Origin: JBCBRD01 sp039819785
GTDB taxonomy: Bacteria; Pseudomonadota; Alphaproteobacteria; Rhizobiales; Hyphomicrobiaceae
Assembly: GCA_039819785.1 (NCBI GenBank)
Contig: JBCBRH010000001.1
Location: forward strand, 1-64,000
DNA: 64,000 nt
Reading direction: 5' to 3'
Positions 1 through 8,164 of the stretch are shown here, in pieces; position 1 is the first letter of the stretch; the number at the start of each line of letters is the position of its first letter. The notes under the pieces were generated by a model. It was not told the DNA's origin, made no database searches, and saw only the letters and a program-made list of their open reading frames with translations. The translations under genes and the position numbers were made by a program.

Positions 1-33
1 CTCCTGGCCCCGCTCCTCCGATTCGGACAAGCA

Positions 34-393
34 ATGAGCCTAACCAGTGGCCCGATTTTACTCCGGCGCAAACGACACCATGCCGCCGCTCCACCGGCCC
101 ACTTTTGCACCGGTGGTTACACCGGCATCGTGTTCAAAGGCCTGCGTGGTGAGGAAGCAATTGCCGCGTTATGCCGCAAGGAAGGCATCAACCAGAACCT
201 GGTTGAGAGCATCCCACTGATCACTAAACGTTGGTTGCTTGATCAAAGTGTCCGAGGGACATCCGTTCCGGGTGCGTCGGCCTTGCTCACGATGCGCTAC
301 TTCCAATGGAAAGGATGTCTGCATTTTCCAAGTGCGGACGCGCGGCTGAGCGCTGCTCAAGATCTGGCTTGGTCCGCAGTGGGTCAAAATTGA
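34..393 (+). pseudogene. IS3-family transposase OrfA remnant
   Basis: Only a short block of this 119-codon frame is recognisable. Residues 36-56, at about 139-201, read GLRGEEAIAALCRKEGINQN, which is the helix-turn-helix core of IS3-family OrfA proteins. In intact OrfA this block is followed by a YYxWSKEFLEAGK-type segment. Here it runs into unrelated sequence, and no OrfB, inverted repeats or target duplication are visible. The fragment therefore marks an old insertion that has been almost entirely deleted. The rest of the frame is probably not protein coding. Confidence 0.55.
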
Positions 394-636
394 CCTTGTG
401 CGGTGCACACGTCATGTCCGTAGCCGGTCGAAGCGGACATTAGCGAGCGCGAGCGCTCCAAGGCTGCAAGGACTGCTTCCTCCCCCAAGCTGACATCCCG
501 ACCTGTTTATCGGATGACCAATCCCAACACCGATACGTCACTGAGGTACGCTTCGACTGACTAGCTAGCGACCGCCATATCAGTACGGTGCGAGCATCCA
601 AGCTGTCGACGAGCTAGATGAATCCGATGAAACCTT

Positions 637-664
637 GGGATGAGCAGGATAATCTGCTCATCCC
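637..664 (-). terminator. Hairpin downstream of the EF-G gene
   Basis: A perfect 10-bp inverted repeat (GGGATGAGCA and TGCTCATCCC) with an 8-base loop lies 9 bases beyond the EF-G stop codon. On the minus strand it is followed only by a weak T-rich stretch, so it may end transcription of the EF-G gene without being a textbook intrinsic terminator. Confidence 0.5.
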
Positions 665-673
665 ATTCTTGTG

Positions 674-2731
674 TTATGAGGCTTGACTTAATAGCTCGGT
701 CTCAATCCCCGCCGGCACAGCGCCGTAGTGGTCGAAAACCATCGTGAAGCTGGCACGACCGCGGGTTACCGAGCGCAACGTGTTCACATATGCGAACATG
801 TTGGCCAACGGGACATCGGCGGTCACCTCAATGCGCACCCTGGTCGCGTTCGTCGCCAGGATGACACCACGTCTGCTCTGCAAATCACCTATGACGGCAC
901 CCACGTGCTCTTCGGGTGTCGTGATCGTGACTCGCATGATGGGCTCCAGCAATGCCGGCTGTGCCTGGGCCGCGCCGAGCTTGAACGCATCACGCGTCGC
1001 AAGCTCGAATGCCAACGCAGATGAATCCTTGGCGTGGAACGCGCCATCGACCAACGAAGCACGCAGGGCTTTGAACGGATATCCCGCCAAGACGCCCTCC
1101 TGCATCGCGGTCAGCAAGGATTTTTGCACGGCCGGTACATACTCCTTCGGGATCGCACCGCCGACTGTGCGATCCTTAAAGATAAGACCAATGTCATCCT
1201 CACGCGCAGGCTCAAACAGAAACTTGACCCGGGCGAATTGGCCCTGACCACCGTTCTGCTTGCGGTGTGTGTGATCGATCTCGGCCTTAGCCGTTATCGC
1301 TTCGCGCAATGCGACACGCGGCGCGCTGATACGGGCTTTGACGTTATAGTCCTCCTCAAGCGTTTCGACCGCAATGGCCAGATGCAATTCACCCATACCC
1401 GCGAGTAAGGTCTGACCGGTCTCCGGATCAGAACCAACCCGCAACGATGTGTCCTCCCTGGCCATGTCATGCAGGGCATAAGTAAGCCGGATACGATCTG
1501 CATGAGTGATCGCTTCCACCACAGTCTCGATGACGGGTTGTGGGTGGCTGAGCCCCTCCAAAACCAGTGGATGAGCTCTATCACTCAGCGTCTCGCCAGC
1601 CCCTGTCGACCTCAGGCCGACCAAAGCAACGACATCTCCTGCTTCGGCAGCTGCAATCTCCGTCTCGGTATCTGCATGCATACGAAGAATGCGGCTGACA
1701 CGTTCGATGGCACCGTTCGTTGGATTGACCAATGTCGATCCGCGTTCCAGCCGCCCGGCATAAACCCGGACATAGGACAACGCACCGGTGCGCCGCATCT
1801 GGACCTTGGACACGAGACCGAGAAACGGCTCTTCGGGACTGGCGGTACGAACCTCAGCCTTACCTGTTTCGGGGTGTATGCCTGAAACTGGTGGTCGGTC
1901 CTCCGGGCCGGGGCCATAGTCGACAATCGCGTCCAGCAGAGGCTGCACGCCTACATTGCGGAACGCAGATCCGCACAGGTCCGGCTGGACTTTACCAGCC
2001 AGGCAGCCCTGCCGAATAAGCTGTCCGAGTGCTGCCGCGTCAAAGTCATCACCAGACTCGACGTACGTTGCGAGTGCGTTGTCATCGTGTTCAACGACCT
2101 TTTCAACCAGGGCCATCCGCGCCGTGTTTGCAGCCCTGCGCAGTTCCGGCGGAATAGCCAGACATTTCGGTTCCATGGCATCACGGGGCCAATGCAGCAT
2201 GCGCATTGACACCAGATCAATCACGCCGCGGAAATCACTTTCCGCTCCGATAGGAACCTGGAGCACTGCAGGTGTCGCACCGAGCACGCTCGCGATCGAG
2301 CCAACTGCGGCATCGAAGTCCGCTCCGGGCTGATCCATCTTGTTGACGAAACACACGCGCGGCACATCGAACCGATCAGCCTGACGCCAGACCGTTTCCG
2401 ATTGCGGCTCCACGCCGGCGACCGCGGAGAACACAGCCACTGCCGAATCCAGGACGCGCAGCGATCGCTCCACCTCAATGGTGAAGTCAACGTGCCCCGG
2501 AGTGTCGATAATGGTGATCTGTGCTCCACGCCAATCGCACGTCGTTGCGGCTGCGGAAATCGTGATCCCATGTTTGCGCTCCAGCGTACGGCAGTCCATT
2601 TCGGCATTACCGTGATGGACATTGCCGAGCTTGTGGATGCGGCCCGTGTTAAAGAGCAAGCGTTCGGTTAGAGTGGTCTTGCCGGCATCGACGTGAGCCA
2701 TGATGCCAATATTGCGTCGAAGGGGGGTCAT
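674..2731 (-). CDS. fusA: Elongation factor G paralogue
   Basis: A ribosomal translocase-type GTPase of 685 residues, close to the usual EF-G length of about 690-700. The G motifs are clear: AHVDAGKTT (G1), a switch I with KHGITISAAATTCDW, DTPGHVDF (G3) and NKMD (G4). The later EF-G domains follow through to the C-terminus. The start at 2731 is chosen because GAGG lies 6 bases upstream and the protein then begins MTPLRRNIGI, as EF-Gs do; an upstream in-frame start at 2833 would add an unrelated 34-residue leader. The gene stands alone, with no rpsL, rpsG or tuf neighbours, so it is probably a second EF-G rather than the str-operon copy. One oddity is that the conserved arginine of the switch I RGIT motif is histidine here. 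Whether it works in translocation, recycling or drug tolerance cannot be told from sequence. Confidence 0.93.
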   Translation of the reverse strand: MTPLRRNIGIMAHVDAGKTTLTERLLFNTGRIHKLGNVHHGNAEMDCRTLERKHGITISAAATTCDWRGAQITIIDTPGHVDFTIEVERSLRVLDSAVAVFSAVAGVEPQSETVWRQADRFDVPRVCFVNKMDQPGADFDAAVGSIASVLGATPAVLQVPIGAESDFRGVIDLVSMRMLHWPRDAMEPKCLAIPPELRRAANTARMALVEKVVEHDDNALATYVESGDDFDAAALGQLIRQGCLAGKVQPDLCGSAFRNVGVQPLLDAIVDYGPGPEDRPPVSGIHPETGKAEVRTASPEEPFLGLVSKVQMRRTGALSYVRVYAGRLERGSTLVNPTNGAIERVSRILRMHADTETEIAAAEAGDVVALVGLRSTGAGETLSDRAHPLVLEGLSHPQPVIETVVEAITHADRIRLTYALHDMAREDTSLRVGSDPETGQTLLAGMGELHLAIAVETLEEDYNVKARISAPRVALREAITAKAEIDHTHRKQNGGQGQFARVKFLFEPAREDDIGLIFKDRTVGGAIPKEYVPAVQKSLLTAMQEGVLAGYPFKALRASLVDGAFHAKDSSALAFELATRDAFKLGAAQAQPALLEPIMRVTITTPEEHVGAVIGDLQSRRGVILATNATRVRIEVTADVPLANMFAYVNTLRSVTRGRASFTMVFDHYGAVPAGIETELLSQAS

Positions 2732-3405
2732 TTGAGGCCTCAAAAACTGTGTACGCTCTGATCGCATCAAACGAGATGCGTCACGGCGCGGCAAAACGTG
2801 GCCGGGGTCGCCAAGTAATTGGCGGACCGCCAAACCAGTTTGCAGGTCAGAAATGTGGTGGATGAGTGTGACGCGGCACCGTTGGCCTGCGTCTAAGAAG
2901 GAAGCGCCGCTTAAGCGCTCCGACGGAGCGTCTAGCGAGCTTCCCGGTGCTGGCTATCGTCGGTCATGGTTACCTCCGTACACATGCAGCGTGGTGCTGC
3001 GCGCATCTGGAGGTAAGCGTTCCGGTTTTATTTGTCAATGTTGGAGCGGTCTATCAGGTAAACGTTCAATTCGCTTATTCGACCACTCGTGCGACGTCAT
3101 GGTTGTCGCCCGCTGTTCGGTCTCAAATTCCGCGATCGGAGAGGGAACGCGTTGTCAGCCGTGGTCTCGGACGTGTTTCTCTGACGCGAATGTCGCCAAA
3201 CTCAGCAACACTGAGTCGCCACAAAACCGAGCGTCTGCTCGATCGACTAACTTATCGCACCGAACTTTCTTCATGCTTTGCCGCGTTTCCCTGCGCATCT
3301 CATCAATCAAAAAGCAGCCATACACAATGCCGCTATAGTGAAACTACGAGCGGGACGAAGTTTGACCTCGATCGTCACTGAGCTTAGCGCCATCAGCGCT
3401 TTCGC
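2732..3405. other. Intergenic, no gene recognised
   Basis: Open frames here on both strands are short, overlapping and rich in Ser, Arg and Cys, with no domain I recognise. No tRNA, repeat or clear promoter was seen. The stretch lies between the EF-G promoter side and a decayed membrane-protein gene and is probably degenerate DNA. Confidence 0.5.
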
Positions 3406-3885
3406 ATGAAAGATGTCTTGGTGCGCGCTTCGCGTTTCTTTCAGATTTTTTTGCTCGGCTGCCTCCTCGCGGCAGGGTTTGGAATTTTTGGTTTCGACCA
3501 ACATTCCATTTTTTGCCGCGATCGCCGTCTCCGGCTGTGTCGTCACGCAGTGGCTCCCTGGTCGCGCACTTTGCCTTCTGACTTTCGATCCTCTGAGTCC
3601 GCTTATCACTGCATACTCGCTTTCGATTCCGTTGTGCGTATTCGAACCCACCTGGAGGCTCGCGGCAAGCGTTGCGGGGATCGCGTGCAAATACGTGATC
3701 CGTATCGACGGCCGTCATGTTTTCAATCCTGCGAATTGCTTACGGTTTTCTTATTCGTCTGTCTCGCGGCTCTCGTTTTGATGCGAAGCAAGCGTGTCGA
3801 TATCGCGTTCGTATTTCTTGGAACCTCAGCCGTCGTCCTTCTGGGGCGAGCAAATTATTTTGGCCATCTCCAAGTATCAAGATAA
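3406..3885 (+). pseudogene. Decayed RnfD/NqrB-like membrane protein gene
   Basis: Homology to the RnfD/NqrB-like membrane family can be followed only by changing frame. Frame 1 gives a first membrane helix (FFQIFLLGCLLAAGFGIFGF). Near 3500-3515 the homology moves to frame 2, which reads CKYVIRIDGRHVFNPAN; this resembles the KFLIRxRGKHVFNPANF signature of RnfD-type proteins. Near 3735 it returns to frame 1 (VDIAFVFLGTSAVVLLGRA), again a family-like helix. At least two frameshifts, and probably a deletion after the NPAN motif, make this a pseudogene. No other rnf/nqr genes are nearby. Stand-alone RnfD-like proteins are known, so the ancestor need not have belonged to a full complex. Confidence 0.6.
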
Positions 3886-3931
3886 GCGGGAAGCTCACGT
3901 CACAAGGCACTTGGGCCAATGCCGAATAATT

Positions 3932-3950
3932 ACAATTTTATGAAAATTGT
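3932..3950. promoter_or_regulatory. Perfect AT-rich palindrome upstream of the RTX gene
   Basis: ACAATTTT and AAAATTGT form a perfect 8-bp inverted repeat with a 3-base spacer, 81 bases upstream of the RTX start codon. Size and position suit an operator for a dimeric regulator. It lacks the GC-rich stem of a terminator. No regulator gene is adjacent, so the binding factor is unknown. Confidence 0.4.
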
Positions 3951-4031
3951 CATGCGTTCATCACCGCCTCGTTCATTGTTTTTGCGCAACCTGCAGAATT
4001 TATAAGCGCAATAATTTTTGAGGACGATGTT

Positions 4032-5366
4032 GTGAGCGACATTGAAGGCACAGCGGAAGATGATGTCATTGTTGGCACCACGCTCCAAGATTGGATTCAG
4101 GGCCTGCAGGGTGATGACGAAATCTCCGGTGGGCGAAACAACGATATCATCCAAGGTGGTAGAGGCTCTGACGTCCTATTAGGCGGAACTGGTAAGGACC
4201 AGCTCTATGATGGTGAGGGAAACGATGTTTTATATGGTGGCGAAGGCGACGATCGTTTAAATGCCTCCTTCGGCACAGATACCTCATATGGCGGTAAGGG
4301 CAGTGATGTTCTTACCGGCGGCACCGATGATGAAGGCGATATCCTCTTTGGGCAGAGCGGAAACGACTCCATCAGACTTGGTGGCGGCACAAACTACGCC
4401 TGGGGTGGCACAGGAAATGACCATATCGTGAGTGGGGTAGGGTCCGATATCATTTCCGGCGGAAAAGGTAACGATCGCATCTCTGGCAACCAAGGAGATG
4501 ATGTCATTTGGGGTAACAGCGGCGCTGATACAATCCTCGGCGGCTCTGGTTCTGACGAAGTCTTTGGCGGGAGCGGCAATGACCATATCCTAGGGGATGA
4601 TGGTCACGACCATCTCTTTGGTGGATCAGGCAACGACACGATATTTGGTGGAGATGGAGACGACCTGATAGAGGGGTCTTCCGGTGATGATCGAATTATA
4701 GGTCATGCGGGTGATGATACTGTCTCAGGCGGTTCCGGAGACGATACCGTCTACGCAGGAGCGCCACTTGGCTATAATGGCGTAGAAGGCGGAAGCGATG
4801 ACTATGATGGTGGGTCAGGGTACGACATCCTGGACTACGCAGCGTCAGTCGCGGCAATTGATGTCGATTTGAACGGTCGAACCATCATTCAAAGAGCCAA
4901 CGAAGAATACCAGAGCTCAGAAACAATCGACACTGTTAAGAGCTTTGAAGAAGTACGTGGCACGGATTACGATGATACGTTTTTAGGCAGCAAACGCGAC
5001 GATACTTTCTTCGGTGATTATGGTGACGATCGGTTCCGCGGTCGGGGTGGTGAAGACACTTTCACCGGCGGATGGGGTTCTGACGAATACGTCTGGTATG
5101 CAAAGGATGTAGTGAGCGAAACGACGGGCGAACACCTTGGCGTTGATCGGATAACCGATTTTGGTTTAAGCGACGAACTCGCCTTCCGAAAGTTGCTCGA
5201 TGACGTTGAATACGAGCAGATTGGCGACGTAGTCCAGGCAAGAGATACCGATGACGGAGCCGTTCTGTCAGTTGCCATTGATGGAACATTTCAAGACGTC
5301 GTGCTTCTTGAAGGCGTGAGCAATGTCGATGTCAATCAATGGGCCGACGACGGAATAATTGGGTAG
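4032..5366 (+). CDS. RTX-type calcium-binding repeat protein
   Basis: A 444-residue acidic protein built almost entirely from GGxGxDxx nonapeptide repeats. They run from about residue 8 to 270 and again around 315-350, for example GGSGNDTIFGGDGDDLI. Such repeats form calcium-loaded parallel beta rolls in proteins exported by type I secretion. The roughly 90-residue C-terminal part lacks repeats and is acidic, as expected of a secretion signal region. There is no N-terminal Sec signal and no recognisable enzyme domain, so it may be structural or adhesive. The start is GTG, supported by GAGGA 8 bases upstream. No ABC exporter, membrane fusion protein or TolC gene lies in the window, so secretion would rely on genes elsewhere. 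The gene looks more AT-rich than its neighbours. Confidence 0.85.
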   Translation: MSDIEGTAEDDVIVGTTLQDWIQGLQGDDEISGGRNNDIIQGGRGSDVLLGGTGKDQLYDGEGNDVLYGGEGDDRLNASFGTDTSYGGKGSDVLTGGTDDEGDILFGQSGNDSIRLGGGTNYAWGGTGNDHIVSGVGSDIISGGKGNDRISGNQGDDVIWGNSGADTILGGSGSDEVFGGSGNDHILGDDGHDHLFGGSGNDTIFGGDGDDLIEGSSGDDRIIGHAGDDTVSGGSGDDTVYAGAPLGYNGVEGGSDDYDGGSGYDILDYAASVAAIDVDLNGRTIIQRANEEYQSSETIDTVKSFEEVRGTDYDDTFLGSKRDDTFFGDYGDDRFRGRGGEDTFTGGWGSDEYVWYAKDVVSETTGEHLGVDRITDFGLSDELAFRKLLDDVEYEQIGDVVQARDTDDGAVLSVAIDGTFQDVVLLEGVSNVDVNQWADDGIIG

Positions 5367-5942
5367 CTCTTTGCGACGTGACCCTGCCCCTCGGTGTCCG
5401 GGATCATAACCAGAGTCCGTTCGGGTTTGGTCCGCTCCCCATTGCGCCCTCATCTTGCGTTAGAGTTTTCGACCTCTTGTGCCATCGACGGGCTGGTATC
5501 GCCGACGGGATTCATCAGTGAGATTGGGACCTTATTGCCGATCGCCCCATGTGGTCTTACCTCGTTGTAGTCTCTTGCTTGTCGCAGTGGGCCACTTCCG
5601 GAAGCACGGCTTCAGTCCGGCTGTTCGACGCACAATGTACAAGCAGGGTGCGATGCGCTTGGCTGTTGGAATGAGAAAACTTCCGAGCACGTAATAAAAT
5701 AAAGGTAAAGCGCCCTCCTTGGAAGTCCATTTTTTCAGCAATGTCAGTCGCATCGCTGGCGTAAGGTACAATAGTTTTTTAGGCTTCCAGTTTTGCGCAG
5801 CAACCCTACGTCGTGTTTTGCATCACCGACTAAGGTTTGTGGCTCCAAATACCAGAATTGGTGATCTGGGATTAAGTGAGTTGAAACTTTGGGAGCGTAA
5901 TTTCTCAGAAGACAGTGTGTTTATCTATTGGCGTTTGTCGAG
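5367..5942. other. Noncoding leader region before the seven-gene operon
   Basis: No gene with recognisable homology is seen in about 575 bases. Part of it is AT-rich (about 5690-5800). It must hold the promoter of the operon that starts at 5943, but I could not pick a convincing -35/-10 pair or operator. No regulator gene is attached to the operon. Confidence 0.5.
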
Positions 5943-7223
5943 ATGTCCCTTCTTCCAGACCCGGTCCGCCAACTACTTGCGCGCATAAAGGGTCGTCTCG
6001 ATTTCGACAGCGCTCGCGAGCGACTGAGCCCACGCACGGACCAAGCACCAAACCTATTTCACACCACATCTCGGACAACGCATGAGCAAGTCGCGCGCAA
6101 CTGGCAGCGCCTCCACAGTGCAATGTCTGGACAAAAAATTGAAGCTGCCGAGACCCAATTGTTTGATTCCGTGACGCAGAAATCTGCCTCAACCTATTCC
6201 GGAAATATTGAAAATTTTATCGGTTGCGCCCGCATCCCCGTTGGGATTGCTGGACCGCTACGCGTCAATGGGCTGAACGCCAGCGGTGATTACTTGGTGC
6301 CGCTTGCAACCAGCGAGGCTGCGCTTGTTGCCTCATATTCCCGAGGCGCCAGAGTTGCCACGAAGGCTGGTGGTATTTCTGCGGCCTTGCTGTACGAGGG
6401 CGTCATCCGGACACCGGCGTTCGTCTTCGATGATCTGCTGGCAGCAGGTGCTTTTGTTGATTGTGTCGCCACGCACGCTGAAGACCTCAAGGCGGTAGCC
6501 GAGCGTACGACGCGCTATGGCAAGCTGTGTTCGCTTGAACCAGTCATCGACGCCAATGTCGTGTTCCTACGCTGCCGTTACACGACGGGTGACGCTGCCG
6601 GTCAGAACATGGTCACGATCGCCACAGAGGCGCTCTGCCGGGATCTTATCGAAAAGTGTCCTGTCACACCGAAGCGCTGGTACGTGGAGGGTAATTTCTC
6701 GGGCGATAAGAAGGCCTCTTTTCTGGGCTTTCTGACGGGGCGGGGGCGCAAGGTGACGGCAAGCGTAGTGCTGCCGACCAAACTCATTCCGCGTCAACTC
6801 GGTGTCACAGTGGACGACATGCTCGCCTACGCGGAGATTGCCAACCTTGGCGCACGCCTCAGTGGTCAAATCGGGGCCCAGGGGCATTTCGCGAACGGTC
6901 TTGCAGCACTTTATCTCGCAACTGGCCAGGATGTGGCCTGCGTTGCGGAATCGGCCATCGGTTCGACGCGCATGGAACAGCACCCCGACGGTCTCTTCAT
7001 GTCGGTCACGCTGCCGAACATCCTGGTTGGGTCGGTTGGCGGTGGAACGGGGTTGCCGACGCAGACTGCAGCCCTAAATTTGCTCGGGCTTAAGGGCGCC
7101 GGTTGTGCAGACGCCCTGGCAGAGGTTGTTGCGGCGACTTGCCTTGCCGGTGAGATTTCGATCATGGCGGCCATCGCGGGTGGGGATTTCGCTCGGGCGC
7201 ATCAGAAACTTGCTCGGGGATGA
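5943..7223 (+). CDS. Class I hydroxymethylglutaryl-CoA reductase
   Basis: A 426-residue HMG-CoA reductase, the family that reduces HMG-CoA to mevalonate with NAD(P)H. Family motifs are present in order: ENFIGCARIPVGIAGPL, ATSEAALVAS with the catalytic Glu (about residue 125), the GDAAGQNMVT cofactor segment, GDKKAS with the catalytic Lys (about 256), GQD with the catalytic Asp (about 330), VGGGTGLPTQ, and the C-terminal catalytic His in ARAHQKL (about 420). It has no membrane anchor. The start at 5943 is the first ATG; a TTG at 5928 is possible and neither has a strong ribosome site. It is the first gene of a run of seven overlapping genes. No other mevalonate pathway genes are in the window, so this may be a dedicated or alternative-substrate reductase. 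The DAMGMN-type segment reads DAAGQN here, which might affect cofactor preference. Confidence 0.9.
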   Translation: MSLLPDPVRQLLARIKGRLDFDSARERLSPRTDQAPNLFHTTSRTTHEQVARNWQRLHSAMSGQKIEAAETQLFDSVTQKSASTYSGNIENFIGCARIPVGIAGPLRVNGLNASGDYLVPLATSEAALVASYSRGARVATKAGGISAALLYEGVIRTPAFVFDDLLAAGAFVDCVATHAEDLKAVAERTTRYGKLCSLEPVIDANVVFLRCRYTTGDAAGQNMVTIATEALCRDLIEKCPVTPKRWYVEGNFSGDKKASFLGFLTGRGRKVTASVVLPTKLIPRQLGVTVDDMLAYAEIANLGARLSGQIGAQGHFANGLAALYLATGQDVACVAESAIGSTRMEQHPDGLFMSVTLPNILVGSVGGGTGLPTQTAALNLLGLKGAGCADALAEVVAATCLAGEISIMAAIAGGDFARAHQKLARG

Positions 7224-8164
7224 TAATGGCGACCGTCGCTGATGAGAGGAAACTGGCGTTCTGGCGACGGCTCTGGATCTACCAGGCCGAGCGTTTCCCA
7301 ATCCTCAAGACCGGGCTGCTGATCGCGGCGTTCAGCGCAGCGAGCATAAATGTCTCAGCCTTTTTGGCCGAGCGGACACTGCCTGGGACGCTGACCTACG
7401 TCGCCACTTGGTTTCTGGTTCTAAGCATTTTTTTCCAGATGCGCGCGGCGGATGAATGGAAGGATCTGGCGACCGACCGACAGTATCGGCCTGAGCGTGC
7501 GATTCCTCGCGGTTTGATTTCGCTACAGATGGTGATTTGGCTGGCGGTTGCACTTGTACCAGTCGCAGCGCTTGTTGCTGCAACACTGACGACGGATCTG
7601 GTCTGGCTGTTGGCCCTGGTTTGGCTTTGGCTTGGCCTGATGACGGTGGAGTTTTTTGCACCCGCATGGCTAAAGGCGCGTCCGATCATCTATCTCATGA
7701 GCCATATGATGATCATGCCTCTCATCGACCTTCTCGCGACGGGTGCTGAGTGGTTAAAAGCAGGTGCCACGCCCCCTGACGGCCTTTGGCTTTTTCTGGT
7801 CCTCAGTTTTGTCAATGGCTGTGTCATCGAAGTGGGCCGCAAGCTTTTTGCTCTCGAAAACGAGAGACGTGGCGTTGACACGTATTCGGCCCTTTGGGGA
7901 CCGGCGCGAGCGGTTGCCGTCTGGTCGGGGCTGCTCATTGTCAGTTTCTTGCTCCTGGTTGCTCTGTCTTGGAAGCTCCAGACGGCACTGGCAGTCGCAT
8001 TGCTCGCCGGTGCTGTGCTGCTGGCATGTCTCGTTGTCGCCTGGCGCTATGCGCAATCACCGACACCGCGACACCAGAGCCTTGCTGACGCTGCTGCAGG
8101 AGCCTGGGTGCTGATCTCCTACGCCGCGGTGGGCTTCCTACCCCTTCTCACTGGAGGTATTTGA
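7220..8164 (+). CDS. UbiA-family prenyltransferase-like membrane protein
   Basis: A roughly 314-residue polytopic protein with about eight hydrophobic segments. It carries UbiA-like features: an acidic cytoplasmic loop reading RAADEWKDLATDRQYRPERA in place of the usual NDxxDxxxD motif, followed by IPRG, and a second polar loop with GRKLFALENERRGVDTYSAL. Family members transfer prenyl chains from prenyl diphosphates to aromatic or lipid acceptors inside the membrane. The first loop has Asp and Glu residues suitable for Mg-diphosphate binding; the second is not a clean DxxxD, so catalysis is likely but not certain. The gene overlaps the reductase stop by 4 bases (an ATG at 7226 is an alternative start). 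That suggests translational coupling and a shared isoprenoid theme. Confidence 0.8.
   Translation: MIMATVADERKLAFWRRLWIYQAERFPILKTGLLIAAFSAASINVSAFLAERTLPGTLTYVATWFLVLSIFFQMRAADEWKDLATDRQYRPERAIPRGLISLQMVIWLAVALVPVAALVAATLTTDLVWLLALVWLWLGLMTVEFFAPAWLKARPIIYLMSHMMIMPLIDLLATGAEWLKAGATPPDGLWLFLVLSFVNGCVIEVGRKLFALENERRGVDTYSALWGPARAVAVWSGLLIVSFLLLVALSWKLQTALAVALLAGAVLLACLVVAWRYAQSPTPRHQSLADAAAGAWVLISYAAVGFLPLLTGGI

Noticed and set aside
744..1408. Open frames on the + strand opposite the EF-G gene
   Set aside because: They are complementary shadows of a strongly conserved gene and show no homology or ribosome sites of their own.
4205..4586. Minus-strand frames rich in Pro and Ser across the RTX gene
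   Set aside because: The low-complexity proteins are the reverse translation of GGxGxD repeats, not genes.
5479..5771. Overlapping frames upstream of the HMG-CoA reductase
   Set aside because: Cys/Arg-rich composition, no homology, and no ribosome site; treated as leader DNA.
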